This document shows, piece after piece, positions 22,641 through 34,147 of a stretch of DNA of 64,000 bases (positions within the stretch are counted from its first letter, which is position 1; each line of letters begins with the position of its first letter). Location: positions 1,143,235 to 1,207,234 of the forward strand of contig NW_006498527.1 of NCBI RefSeq assembly GCF_000471905.2, written 5' to 3'. Source of the DNA: Amborella trichopoda (Eukaryota > Streptophyta > Magnoliopsida > Amborellales > Amborellaceae). The translations under genes and the position numbers were made by a program. The notes beneath the pieces were generated by a model. The model made no database searches and had not been told where the DNA came from. It was given only the letters and a program-made list of their open reading frames with translations.

Positions 22641-25040
22641 TACAATATTTTAGAAATCTAGAAGATATAAAAATTCGCAGGAAGACAATTATAATTAAAA
22701 AATATATTTTTGAAATCTTTAAAAATGTAAAAACAATCAGAAAACATTAATAAAAGTGGATAGGTACTATTTGGGGAAATTTTATAGGAATTATTTTTCC
22801 ATTGGTTTCCGGATTGGAATCCTTGAACATGTCGTGCCATCAGGTTTGGTCTCAATTGGGTGGCTAATAATATTAAAAAAAAAAAAATTTACTTAGTATC
22901 GGTGAATGATAATATTCAATTTTGTTTCTTTTTTCTTTATCAATATTAAAAAAAAATGATTGGTGGAATGGCTACACCATAAACCAGATGCTTACATTCA
23001 AAAGCTACAATTTTTATTTTTATTTTTCCTGTTTCTTCAATTCCCACTTTTCCTCATGGGTCATCCATACAATTTTGCCTATTTACTTTCAAGGGAACTA
23101 TAATGACCAATTGAAGATGAAAAAGAATATGAAGAAACAGTGATTCTAGGTTACTCAACTTTCAAATGTCTAACTTTGACAATGATTAGCATCACTGGCT
23201 CTTAATGTAGCTTCAGATGACTCTATGGAAGTGCACTTGCATGCACTTCAATGCATGCTATTGACATGATTCTTCCTTCATGGCATTTGTTTAGGCTGCA
23301 TTACAAATCATTAGACTTTGACGACTTAACTTATTTTCTTATGTTTGAAAATTACAGGTCAGATCTTATGTTAGTTGTTTTATCCAAATAGCCTCTCGAG
23401 CAAATACTCGATATGCGGGCACAATTGTGCAGCCTGGCTATTATCGATGGTGAGGAGCTAGGAGCTACTATTTTTCTTCTAGGCCTTATCCCCACCCCCA
23501 ATATGTTATAAAAATTCATTTTCTCCTATGTTTTATATTATTTTTGTTTCATATATCAAGGAAACTATGTTTCATATTATTTTTTTAGTTATAAGTGTGT
23601 GCTTGAAGTGGTTAGTATGCATTGCCCAAACATGTTGAGGTTGCTGACATTCTCTTATTTTGAGAGCACTTCATTAAAGCAGTAGGCTTCTTTCAATAAG
23701 AGTGCATGTGAAAAGGGAAAACAAGGATTGCATCAAACTTGCCCATACTGTCCATCCAAAACAGATCAACATTGTGCTTAAGGGGATCTCAATGGACTCC
23801 TTCAAACTTGAGAAATGCCATATTTAAATCCGTTCACACGAAAGGAAATCGTAGAGGAAGGGAAAGCTTCTTTTTTTTAATGCTCTTAGTTCTATCCTTT
23901 TTCGTGCATTGAGGCCTCTCCCTGCCCTGATAATCATGTTTAGGTAAAATAGGCTTTCGAGCCAGTGAAGACAAGCAAGAAATTTAAGGACACGAACCAA
24001 CCTTGGTTGAAGATTCAATACTTTCTCTGTAAATTGAACTTTTCTACAAAAACAAATTCAACTCAAACATTTTCAAACATTCACCATACCCAACACAACT
24101 TTAAAGTATCAATCCCAATAAACACTGCATTCATGGTCCACAAACGTAGCCAACACAAAAAGATCGAGTCCCTCAATGGAAGATCTTGACAACAAACATA
24201 AAGGAGAAACAGAAACACAAAAAACTACTACCCTGTGCGACAATTGGCACACAACCGAGACAAACACAATTTTCATTCAAGAGGCACAAATGCAATGCTG
24301 TCCTTTCATCAATAAATGAATCTACTGCGTGCACGAGCTCTGTAGAAGAAGAAGGGGAACTATTTTAAGTAGTGTTATAATATGCTCTAACTATTAAACC
24401 AAGCAACCTTCAAATCAAAAACAACCAAATACCTCTTTCACCAATTTGCATACCAGAAATATTTTACAAAAAGTATAATTATTTAAAAGTATAGAAATAC
24501 CTCTTCACCAATTTGCATACCATAGTATTTTACAAGGTATAATTATTTAAAAGTATAAAAAAATATGCAAACTTCTTTAATCAAATTTGTACAACGGAAA
24601 ACAGAGCGGTACTGCTCTCTCAATGGCCACCAAGATGAAGATAGCACAGCTGCAAAATAACTTGAATGCGAAAAGAAAAGAGAATACAGACTCAAAATTG
24701 GAAATTTAAGCCAGTTCATATCTCTATTAAGCAGTCTTTCAAATACTTTTGGGCTTATTCTAATTTTTCAGGGTTCTCTAAGAATTGTTAAATTGGTCTG
24801 ATTTGGTGTAGCCAATGGAGAATCTAGAATTTCAATAAAAGCACTAGTTTGTTGAGTTGCAGAGATGAGTTAATATGGAAGGAAATAACTGCCCACAGTT
24901 GCATGAGTTTCAACAAATTTGACAAATCAGCAGAGAATTATATTCATGGTACCAAGCACAAAGAGAAATCAAAGAGAAGATGGATTTGTTTGAGGGTGCG
25001 ACACTCGATATTCTGAAGAAAATTCAAATCATAGAAACCA
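22641..25040. other. Intergenic, no gene seen
   Basis: AT-rich sequence without a recognisable gene. It includes a 68-bp direct duplication starting at 24,429 and 24,497 (unit beginning atacctctttcaccaatttg). Confidence 0.45.
24429..24570. repeat. 68-bp direct duplication
   Basis: Two near-identical units start atacctct(t)tcaccaattt and include tataattatttaaaagtata. Confidence 0.8.
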
Positions 25041-25196
25041 ACATTGTTAAACTCGGTTCGGGCCGCCGAAGTCGCCCTGGCTTGAGCTGAGTCACTTAGT
25101 CATGCTCAGCTGAGTAGTGTGCAAAACAAAAAAAGTCAAAAAGTTATTAAAATTAGAAGAACTAGGAAAAAGTAAAATGAGTATAAGAAGTCCTTA

Positions 25197-25228
<32 letters not shown>

Positions 25229-25565
25229 TGGATTATTAAAATTATGATTTATACGATTAAATATTCAGAAAAATCAGAAAAGTGAAATAAATGATTATTT
25301 TTAATCATTTTTAAAAATATGTCTTTTTTAATATTTTTTATAATGGCAGGCCAGGCTTATGTAGACCCAGGCCCGGGCCATCAAGCTAATGGGCCACAAT
25401 TTTAGAACCGAGAGGGCCCATGAAAGAGCCCCAACACAACCTATGTTGGGGCAGGCCTTTGAGCACCGTCAAGCTGGGGAGAGGCCCGAACCTGGCCATC
25501 AGGTTGGGCCTCTAAGGTGCGCCTGGCTTGCCCCTGGCCTTTTGCAGTTCAAGCTATGCATATTC
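25040..25565. mobile_element. GC-rich transposon fragments with (GA)n
   Basis: Two GC-rich islands (about 25,045-25,110 and 25,345-25,560) are rich in gggcc/ggcccg and flank AT-rich DNA with a (GA)n run at 25,205-25,228. Their composition resembles the fragment at 17,112-17,470, and both contain 'caacacaacc'. A hAT-like origin is inferred. No terminal repeats were found. Confidence 0.35.
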
Positions 25566-25656
25566 TCCATTTTAAAAAGAAAGTGGGATTTAAACGTTAG
25601 AGACGTACCATTGAGTTTATGGGCAGCAGCTCTCCTACACAAATTGGTCAAAGACC

Positions 25657-28344
25657 TTATTGTTTCCGAATCCAAATAAACGGGATGTGTCTGACTTTGT
25701 CATAGTCTTTGCCTGGATATTGCAGCTGCTCCAAAAACTCCGGAGACATGTCAACAATATCCAAGAATTTAAGGGTAGTAAGGTGCTGGAAGCCATGAGG
25801 CAAGCTCCTCAAGTTCTTGCAATCCTTGATTTGTAGGGAAAAGAGGAATGGCATGCCTCCCTTCTCAACCTCCTCCCACTCTTCCAGTTCATTCAGATGT
25901 CCGAGTTGGAGACCATAAAGTTTAGGAAAGCCACCTGCACTGCATTTGGCTATACTCCTGCCAACGTATGATTCCGTATGTAGACTGATAAAGGTGAGGT
26001 TGGGCAATGTTTGAAGGATCACAAATGGGTCTTGGCTGAGTTTGGTCTGGTATAAGGTTAATCGCATGAGGCAGAGGAGAGATGCAATGCAATTGGGGAG
26101 CTTCCCACCAGCTAGAGGCCCTCCTAGACGTAGCTTTTGCAGAGTGTCGTGGGGAGGTTCCAGGGTTTCGATCTGTAGAAGGGAGTGGATGCCTAACGAT
26201 GAAACATGTAACTTCCGGAGTGACTGCATCCTTTTAATGGATTCACACAATTTCTCTCCATCTTCACTGCTCTGTAGCTGAACATATAATTTTGTAAGCA
26301 ATGTTAAGTTCCCCAAGTCCTTCGCAATATTTGAATCAGCTCGTATGAATTTCAGTATCTGGAGGTTTGTCAACCTGATGATTTCATTTGGAACTCTTAA
26401 GCCATTTCGAAATAACTTGTGAGATGCACTCAAATATATCAGAGTATCGACTTCTGATATTCCACTAGGCAATTCTCCGTGGAATCCTTCCAAGTCTAGA
26501 GTTTGCAAACTTCTTAATTTCGCCAAAGACCTCGGAACTTCTTTAATACCAGTATATCGCAGCCCAATGTACCTTAGATGAATGAGGTATCCTATTTCAT
26601 CTGGCAAATGCTCAATATAGATGCCTTCTAGGTCCAACACCCTCATATATCTAGATTTAGAAAACAAGTCAGACAAATATGAAGGTGATGAGGCTCTTAT
26701 ACCAAACATGAAAAATGTTCGAAGATGAGACATTTTCGCTTCTATAGGCACACATGGCTCAGCATTTTGGACCGAGACACGTCGACATCTATCGCCGAGT
26801 TTACTACTTGTGGCAACACTATATGCCCCAAAATTCTCTTTCTCAAACAAAGAGTGACCTAGCTTCCGCACCACATCATGTACTCGACACAGTTTGACTT
26901 GCCCAGTTTCACCAATTTCTTCGACATGAATCAAACTCCTATCCAATAGTTCTCTAAAATAAATTCCGGCTACCTCCTCTTCTTTCATGCCCTGCCTTCT
27001 TTCTATGAATCCCTCTGAAACCCATAGCCTAATCAGTTTCGATCGAGGAATCTCATAATCCTCCGGAAATAAACAGCAGTACAAGAAACAATGCCTCAAG
27101 AAAGGTGGCAGATCTTTGTAACTTAGCGCTAGAACGGCTCTCAACCCTTCATGGTTGCTCAACTCCCATCCAAGACTACGGTAAGCATTCACCCAACTAG
27201 ATATTGTCCGAGGTTGCTTAGACATCATACCACCAATGACGACAATCGCCAAGGGAAGTCCATCACATTCCTGAACTATGAGTCGTGCTTCCCTCTCCAA
27301 TTCTGAGGGACAGGCTTGCCCATCTTCCATCCAAAATGCCTTCTTGCAGAATAGAGACCATGCATCATATTCTGATAGTCGTCCAAGCCTGTACACTCTG
27401 CTCATTACATGAATTGGAAAAGCAATATCTCCTTTACGGGTTGTAATAATAAAACGCCCTTCATTCTGTACATTTGGAAGCGAACTATGAACCACTTTCC
27501 ATGCATCTTCATCCCATACATCATCCAATACTACAATATATTTCTTACCACTTACACATGTGTGGAGTTTCTCATGTAAATCCCTGTCTTCCATCTCTTC
27601 CGCACCTTTGAAAGTCTCCTTATCATCTTTGAGAAACCCTCTTAGGATAGTTGTTAAAATTTTCTTCGCTGTGGAAGAGTGTGAAACAGTAACCCAAGCA
27701 CGGCAATGAAAATGGTTCTTAACAATTTCACCATTATAAATTCTTTTGGCAAGAGTGGTTTTACCTAATCCTCCCATACCATATATGGAGATTACCTGGA
27801 GTTGTGGCTCTTGTAGCCATCCTTCTATTAACTCTACTTTATTCTCTACTCCAACGATGTCGACTTCCTCAACCAAATCAGAAATCGCTTGTAAATAAGC
27901 ACTTGTTGAAGCACTGACACTTGAAGAGCTGCCTTCTTCTCTCATTCGAAGGTCAAGTCTCTCTCTTCTATTTGCAATGTCATCAACACGTGATCTAATA
28001 GTCTTGATCTTAGTTGCAACATTGTGCTTGATGTATAGCTCCTTGATACAAGAACAAGGTCGGCACATGAATCCTCTCCTCCTTTGTAACCTGGCAATTT
28101 GAATGATGAATGTGTCAAGGACATCCTCAGCATCGTAGGCAACATCTTGTACTTGTTCGACCCAAGCATTCACAGATGTATTTGTCTCTCTAACATTATC
28201 AGCATCATTTAGGAATGCTTTGATGCTACGGAGCTCATCGTTGATCCATCGAACATCATTGCTCACTCCTGAAAGGAGCTGAACTTCTTCAGTGAGAAGT
28301 TGGTCCAATTTTGTCAGCAAAAATGATACAACAGGCTCTGCCAT
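25657..28344 (-). CDS. CC-NBS-LRR disease resistance protein (RPP13/RPM1-like NLR)
   Basis: This is a single-exon intracellular immune receptor of 895 residues. It begins MAEPVVSFLLTKLDQLL, the usual start of the Rx-type coiled coil. That domain covers about 1-125 and has an AEDVLD form of the EDVID motif at 72-77. The NB-ARC domain is complete. It has a P-loop GMGGLGKTT (189-197), kinase-2 YIVVLDDVWDED (269-280), RNBS-B GRFIITTR (296-303), GLPLA (362-366), RNBS-D CFLYCCLFPEDYEI (419-432), and an MHD position reading VHD (488-490). LRRs run from about 560 to 870 (for example MRVLDLEG, LRYIGLRYTGIKEVP, LQTLDLEG). All key motifs and length are normal, so it is probably functional. NLRs of this class bind ADP at rest and exchange it for ATP on effector perception. 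No second NLR lies in the window. Nothing shows which pathogen it recognises. Confidence 0.95.
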   Translation of the reverse strand: MAEPVVSFLLTKLDQLLTEEVQLLSGVSNDVRWINDELRSIKAFLNDADNVRETNTSVNAWVEQVQDVAYDAEDVLDTFIIQIARLQRRRGFMCRPCSCIKELYIKHNVATKIKTIRSRVDDIANRRERLDLRMREEGSSSSVSASTSAYLQAISDLVEEVDIVGVENKVELIEGWLQEPQLQVISIYGMGGLGKTTLAKRIYNGEIVKNHFHCRAWVTVSHSSTAKKILTTILRGFLKDDKETFKGAEEMEDRDLHEKLHTCVSGKKYIVVLDDVWDEDAWKVVHSSLPNVQNEGRFIITTRKGDIAFPIHVMSRVYRLGRLSEYDAWSLFCKKAFWMEDGQACPSELEREARLIVQECDGLPLAIVVIGGMMSKQPRTISSWVNAYRSLGWELSNHEGLRAVLALSYKDLPPFLRHCFLYCCLFPEDYEIPRSKLIRLWVSEGFIERRQGMKEEEVAGIYFRELLDRSLIHVEEIGETGQVKLCRVHDVVRKLGHSLFEKENFGAYSVATSSKLGDRCRRVSVQNAEPCVPIEAKMSHLRTFFMFGIRASSPSYLSDLFSKSRYMRVLDLEGIYIEHLPDEIGYLIHLRYIGLRYTGIKEVPRSLAKLRSLQTLDLEGFHGELPSGISEVDTLIYLSASHKLFRNGLRVPNEIIRLTNLQILKFIRADSNIAKDLGNLTLLTKLYVQLQSSEDGEKLCESIKRMQSLRKLHVSSLGIHSLLQIETLEPPHDTLQKLRLGGPLAGGKLPNCIASLLCLMRLTLYQTKLSQDPFVILQTLPNLTFISLHTESYVGRSIAKCSAGGFPKLYGLQLGHLNELEEWEEVEKGGMPFLFSLQIKDCKNLRSLPHGFQHLTTLKFLDIVDMSPEFLEQLQYPGKDYDKVRHIPFIWIRKQ

Positions 28345-28801
28345 CTCTCTGTGACATACACTCTACTTGGACGTAGTTTTCTCCATGGAATATCAAATGC
28401 TAGGTTTCTTCTCTCATGTTCTTACCCCTACACCAACTATTTATCGACAGGAGTGGCCAGTGACATTGTTTCGAAATGATTCCAATTAAAGAGAGGTGAA
28501 GCTTTTTCCATGAATTGTTTGTTTAGCTTTACAGTTGTGATTCCACTCCAAGGATTTGCACTCAAAACTCCTGATGCTTAGGCCTCTCTCAAGTATCTGA
28601 GATTGAACTTGAAGCCTTGAAACTACCTCAAAAAGATGGACTTGTTCAATCTAGGGCCCAGTTTAGAAGGATTAATAATCATGAGAGGAAGTATCTTTTC
28701 AATTTATGGTCATTGACCAAGACATTTGCTCTCCTCCATTTGAGCAACTCATTTACTGACTACCATTCAAATGTCTCTTTTCTCTCCCTACTTATTTGAA
28801 A

Positions 28802-29033
28802 GGAGAAGTATATAATAAGACCATATGCTTTTTAAACAAGGCCACAAGCAACCATTGCCGTTGGATGTGAAAGAAAGTGGCAGGGCGTGTCCAACTGACT
28901 AGGCTCAAAATCTAAAAGAAGATTTTTAAACTTTATGCCAATACCCCAAGCTGTCAGATTTTACATTTGATGGCTATAAGTGATTTTGATATTCTTGTAT
29001 AAAAAATAAATAGTCTCAAAAGTGTACATTCCC
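28802..29033. mobile_element. MITE family R2, copy 3, upstream of the NLR
   Basis: The left end is ggagaagtatataataagac and the right end tctcaaaagtgtacattccc. The internal landmark 'caagctgtcagattttacat' matches 'caagctatcagattttacat' in copy 1. It lies about 460 bp upstream of the NLR start codon and so may fall in its promoter. Confidence 0.7.
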
Positions 29034-31020
29034 TATTTAAAAAATGAATAAATGTTTATGCCCGAAACACTTATGCCTTTATTCATAAGTAAGGCATTCA
29101 TCTGCTGAGCTTCAAAAGTATCCAAAGAAGCTTCAAAATAAGTCCTTCTTCTTTTTCCCTTTTTCTTTTTTTAATCGTAGCACTTGGCTTCACTAACATC
29201 TTTACAGCTTGGATTCCTTCAATTTGGTGCCCCACCATTCTTTACAGCTTGAATTCCTTCAATTTGGTTTCCTTTTATATAGCAATTGTATGTACATCCC
29301 ATAGACAGGGATGTCCATTACCACAATGTTGATAGAAACATCGAATACCATGTAGGGACCATTTTTAGGGCTAGAAATCTTGCTTAAGTTACGATCATCT
29401 CAACAAAAAAAGAAAAAAATGATTTTGAATTCGTAAAACTAGAGATCTTATCGTCACAAAATGAATAATACAGAGTCTTAGCTCGAGCAGGAGCCACCAT
29501 CCAACAAATAGACAGGTTTTGAAGCTTCCATCAAAGATGTAAAAGACAAGACTCATGTGTAGGTTGATTCTTTATAACAATTTTAACATGTACATTATTC
29601 TCCCATTCCAATTGCTCTCGTGAGAAAAAACTACTTAGGAGGACTTTTTTTTATCCGAAATTATGGGATCAACTTGAGAATCACTAATGATTATTACAAT
29701 AACATAGATTTTTTAGTTCTTTAACACTTAGATTTGGTCGTCTAAAACCTGGACCTTGTACATTCAGTTTTAGGACATTATTTTTTTCGGTCACATTTTT
29801 TTTTTTTTTTCAAAAATTAGTCCCTAATTTGAAGATGGTCATTCCCAGAAAACTGGGTTCCTAAAAATACACCTATATGAAAATTTTCTGAGGGAGCAAA
29901 TGAACAGTATGCTCCTACGAGAGCAAAAACTCATTCAGGTATTCATTTAGGCCACAATGCTAATCATTCGGTCAACACCTTTGTTTTCTTGAATCGCCAT
30001 TCATAGACCATTACACTAAAGTATGAGCATCAAAGTGATTAGATGTGAACATTGAATAATTAAAGGCAAAGGAGAAAAGAGAAAGTTCTTCCAAGATTGT
30101 GATCAAGCTTCTTTATTCAAAGGAGAAAAGAGAAAGCTCTTCCAAGATTGTGATCAAGCTTCTTTATTCAACTTTAATTCATGATGATGTTTATTTAGAG
30201 AAGTGCTTTAGATCATGTCTCTACTGCCCACTGTGATGCAAGCATAAAATAGACCTCTGTAAACCAATGAGAGAGATCTTGTTTTGAATACGGGTGCGGT
30301 TTATAATAAAAGTAAGGCGCACCTCCAAATTTTATCTAAAAATATAGTTTCAATGCCGAAACTTTTACAATGGCCTTGAAATCCATTTTCAACCTTAAAT
30401 ATAAAATTTAAAGCTCAAAAAATAGTACAGATCGAACAGATTTATAAGTGTTAAAAATGAATATGATGGTGCACTACGGGATGTACTATTTTGATACTCA
30501 AAATCCTTTTTTTTTTATGTCTAACATCGAGGTCGAGATGATCAATTGAAGTGTTTCTAGTTTGAAACAACCTCTTCCAATAGGTTCTTTATATGCTCCC
30601 GACTTCCAAAATATAAATTAAATCTTTTTTATTTGAAAAAACGATTATCTACTGCATGAATCCAACAGTGTTGTTACTAACCCCACTGATTACCCAATAA
30701 AAAATGAAAAACAATAGCCTGTGATACAAAGGGTAAAGTTCTCATAAACGTATATTATAGTGAAAATATCTCCATAAACCTCATTTTCAACTTAAGGCTG
30801 CAAAACGTATCTTACTACAAAGAAGTTCACACTATTATATCTTTTAACCTCCTTATCATATGTTATTTATTTTTTATTAATTTTTTTTTATCCAAACAAA
30901 CTTAAAAATGACTTGGTTTCTAAACCCTTCTATCTTAACGTGATCCCTTTCTCTCCCCCATCAACCTCCCAAACCCCTCTCTCTCTCTATCTCCCCCCTC
31001 ACCTGCTCGTCGGAAACCAT
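29034..31020. other. Intergenic, repeats only
   Basis: No gene is seen. It contains the 51-bp duplication at 30,069 and a degenerate R1-family copy (about 30,285-30,620) recognised by gtaaggcgcacctcc near the left end and the 'gaggtcgagatgatcaattg' segment. Confidence 0.5.
30069..30171. repeat. 51-bp direct duplication
   Basis: Two copies differ by about one base. The ggagaaaagagaaag motif starts at 30,071 and again at 30,122. Both end tcaagcttctttattca. Confidence 0.9.
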
Positions 31021-31040
31021 TTTTGGCAGGCCACTATTTT

Positions 31041-31325
31041 GGCCGAAATCTTGATCGGAATTTGCAGGGAGAACCCACGAATTTAATATTTTTGGCCGGC
31101 CACCATTTTGGCCAGAATCTTGATCGGGATTTGCAGGGAGAATCCACAAATTTCAGGTTTAGGGTTTCATGGACTGAATCTTTTTGGCCGACCACCATTT
31201 TGACTGGAATCTTGATTGGGATTTACAAGGAGAACCCACAAATTTCTGGTTTAGGGTTTCACACACTGAACCTTTTTGGCCGCCCACCATTTTGGCTGGA
31301 ACTTTGAACAAGATTTGCAAGGAGC
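31041..31325. repeat. 92-bp tandem repeat array
   Basis: Units start at about 31,041 (69 bp, internally deleted), 31,110 (92 bp), 31,202 (92 bp) and 31,294 (partial). Each unit carries gaatcttgatcgggatttgc, then gggagaa(c/t)ccac, gtttagggtttca and gg(c/a)ccaccatttt-type segments. The last partial unit runs directly into the gene fragment on its right. Confidence 0.85.
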
Positions 31326-31670
31326 GCCACACTCCAATGGAGTAAACCAGCGAGGAGGGTCATCAACATTTTCTGTGAAGTCCCTGTATCTTTCCAAATA
31401 ATCTTGAAAATTCAGTGGCGTTATCACTTCATCTTCCAAAACTAGCGAAGATCTAGCATCACCTTCCGTCAATACCTTCTTCAACTCAGGCCTATCAAAA
31501 CCATAAGCCAAGGAAGCTTCTTTCAAAGATGAAGGCGAGGTTCTTGTTCTTGCTGTAGCTAAGGATGAAAGGTTGAATCCCTTCATCCGAGATCTCAATC
31601 CATGAAACAATTGATTTTCCACAGTGTTGGTCCTCGAAGAAACAACAGAGCAACCTACGACCGCCGCCAT
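31326..31670 (-). pseudogene. Gene fragment: first exon of a probable plastid-targeted protein
   Basis: On the minus strand an ATG at 31,670 opens a frame reading MAAVVGCSVVSSRTNTVENQ. It then has a serine/arginine-rich, acid-poor stretch like a plastid transit peptide. A more ordered part follows, with YGFDRPELKKVLTEGDA, LEDEVITPLNFQDYLERYRD and DDPPRWFTPLECG. The upstream sequence (31,690-31,830, minus strand) is pyrimidine-rich like a plant 5' leader. The frame then runs into the 92-bp tandem repeats, where the normal gene would continue, so this looks like a captured or broken fragment. An alternative in-frame ATG lies at 31,754. I do not recognise the parent protein. A live gene with its next exon elsewhere is possible but less likely, as no splice donor stands out at the junction. 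Confidence 0.5.
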
Positions 31671-31884
31671 TAACGATTGGGTTTTTAACCTACCTGGAGA
31701 GAGGTTTTTGATGAAGATTGTGGCCAAAACGCAAGGTTGCCAGCCACAACGCAAGGTTTCCCTTGAGCTCCTGGACAGTCTAGAGAGAGAAACACATGAG
31801 GAAAGAGAGTGAACTGAGGAGAGAGTTAAGAAAAGATGTCTTTTTTAACTTGTTTGGGTTAAAAGATGAGAAACGTCGAGTAAT

Positions 31885-32388
31885 ATGCTATATTTCCAAG
31901 GAACCGATTTGCGGTTATGGGGATATAGTGACACTGATTGGGCAGCAGACCTAAATGAGCGTAAATCGACTTCAGGTTATGTCTTCTTGCTAAGAGGCGA
32001 TGTAGTCTCATGGTGTAGCAAGAAGCAGTCATGTGTCGCTCTCTCAACTATGAAGTCTGAATATATTGCTTGTAGTGGAGCAATACAATAAGTCGTATGG
32101 TTGAGAAGGTTCCCAAGGAACTTGGGTGTCATCGCAACTAGTAATGAGCATGTCACTGTATTTTGTGATAATACAGCAGCACTTGCTTTTGCAGAAGATC
32201 CAAAATACCACGGAAAGTCAAAACATATTGATGTTAGATATCATTATATTCGAGATATTATTACACATGGACATGTGGTACTAACTCAGATTCTTACAAC
32301 TAAAATGGTGGTGGATCCTATGACTAAGGCAATTGTTAGGACCGCACATCAGACTCATGTAAGAACTATGAGACTCAGAACCCTATAA
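31885..32388 (+). pseudogene. Ty1-copia polyprotein C-terminus (RNase H), broken
   Basis: The translation is the C-terminal RNase H region of a Ty1-copia polyprotein: GYSDTDWAADLNERKSTSGY, then SKKQSCVALSTMKSEY, then VFCDNTAALAFAEDPKYHGK and SKHIDVRYHYIRD. The acidic catalytic positions of the family (D in YSDTDW, E in KSEY, D in CDN, D in HIDVR) are all present. One in-frame stop (32,089-32,091) interrupts it. Protease, integrase and reverse transcriptase are absent upstream, where the sequence changes abruptly to the gene fragment's leader at about 31,860. It is a 5'-truncated, inactive remnant. Confidence 0.9.
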
Positions 32389-32499
32389 GTTTATGTTACA
32401 CTTGGTACCCTGTTATAATTGAATATGGATGTTATTTATGGATGGTTTGTGTACTTTAATACATACAGAAGCACAATAGTGTGAGATTATCATTTAATT

Positions 32500-34031
32500 T
32501 GTTGGCAGGCCAAAGCTCACTACTCGCATTAGCAACCCTCAATTTCTGGGATATTCGAGGATGAGTTATACACGTGGTGTATTTATCGCCTCAACCAAGG
32601 GTTTGAGATGAGATTCTATAAGGGATTTGACATGATCAATTCAAATTGACATCCCGAAGATCATATAGCCTGTAAGTAGTTAGGGATGAACATCAAGGAT
32701 GTTCAAGTTGACACATGGATGTGATTGTGGGGTGTTGGGTGGTGACCAGTTGCATGGCTGTGAAAAGACTATAACCTGCATGGTGTTGATTTTGACACAT
32801 ATTTGATGTGATCCATCATGACGTGTGATTCATACCACATGTGTTATATAAGTGATTGAAAAAGAAGATTAGGTTCTTTTTTTGCCACTGTGTAAGGCTA
32901 ATAAGTAGGTGATCCATGATGCCCTTATAGACCTTAGACTGCATTAAGAAACTTTACTTCGATCATTCTCTTTGGCATGTATTCTTTAGGGTCAAGTATG
33001 AGACTCGTCAGAGACATTGTTGAGACAATGATCGGAGTCAGAGTAGAATAATGTATGTTGTAAGGGAAGACCATTTGATATCACACTTTGTTTTGGTACC
33101 ACAAAAAAACAGTACACATTACACGTGCATTAACAGTGATTGTGTACGTATGGGCTAAGTAATCTTTTGAGCTGGGCTCATAAGGGATTAGTTGAGAACT
33201 TAGTCCGATGTGGTCAAATCGGATCTAGGGAAAGTGGAGCAGTTTTTTATTTCGTAGGTATTGAAGAGATGAGGTATTCCCTGCCAGTTGATTGGAAACT
33301 TGGTATGGTTCTCTCTAACAGAATGTTCGCTCCAGTAGGTCGCACACCATATTTTTCCCTTTATATGAAAGAATACTCATGATGCGATAATGAGCGACAA
33401 CTCTTGTTTCGGCCTATAACCCTCCCACATACGAGATAAGTGGGAGTTGTAGACATGAGTGTGCATCCCTAGTGTGAGGGAATACCGAAGTGGACCACAC
33501 TTCCTTCATGTTCGACTTATAATATGAAAGGAGGTGAGGAAATGTGATACCTCTTCATAGGGTTCCACCTCTTCATGAGGGGGTTATACCTCTTTATAAG
33601 GAGGCACTTTTTCTCATTATAAAAGGGGGAGGGGTGGAGGTTTCCATATACATGACAACACACACAAGAAATGTGTGAGAGCTCCTCTTGAGAGATAGAG
33701 AAAAAGTGTGAGAGAGAGTACAATCCCCCTTCCATTTGAGATCTAAGTAGAGATTTGGCCCTGAGTGATAAAGAGTTGTGCGTGAGAGTCGAGTTTGGAC
33801 TACTCTTATCGCATCAGTTGGAGTGTTCATGAGTTTCCACCTTGCTCGAAATTTGCAGTGTGGAATTGATTTCAGCAACTCTAGTAGTTGTCGAACGAGC
33901 CTACGTGAGTTAATCATTCCTCTCCACGTTTGTTCACCAAAATTATTGTACGAGCACTCAGATATGATACCCGATTTCCGATTGTTTTATTTTTCTTTCG
34001 CTTTAGCAGTTAGACCGTATTTTTTCCAACA
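32500..34031 (+). mobile_element. Probable 3' LTR of the copia remnant
   Basis: About 110 bp after the RNase H end the sequence tgttgg (32,500) begins a block that ends ccaaca (34,026-34,031). These are inverted TG..CA termini as in copia LTRs, giving 1,532 bp. A TATA box (tataaaagggggagg, from 33,618) sits two thirds of the way in, as expected for an LTR promoter. No second LTR exists in the window to confirm the boundaries. Open frames inside are short and are not called as genes. Confidence 0.55.
33618..33624 (+). promoter_or_regulatory. TATA box of the copia LTR
   Basis: The sequence tataaaa is followed by a purine-rich stretch, inside the probable LTR. About 30 bp downstream would mark the start of the R region. 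It is inferred from position and match only. Confidence 0.45.
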
Positions 34032-34147
34032 GCATCAAAACTGTCTGGAATGTAAAATGCAAACACAGAAGAGTGTATAAGAATGCATATGAGGAATATG
34101 TGCAATATTTAAGTCAGTTGCATCAGTTTTATTATTGACCAACAAAA

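Noticed and set aside
26042..26281. Plus-strand open frame of 79 codons within the NLR
   Set aside because: It is antisense to the LRR-coding part of an intact gene, and its translation has no independent features.
30961..31307. Open frames through the 92-bp repeats (GHHFGQNLDRDLQGE-type translations)
   Set aside because: The frames exist because the repeat unit lacks stops. There is no start context, and one unit has an internal deletion that shifts frame.
33140..34080. Several open frames in the probable copia LTR
   Set aside because: They are short and on both strands, with no domain. The region is better explained as an LTR.
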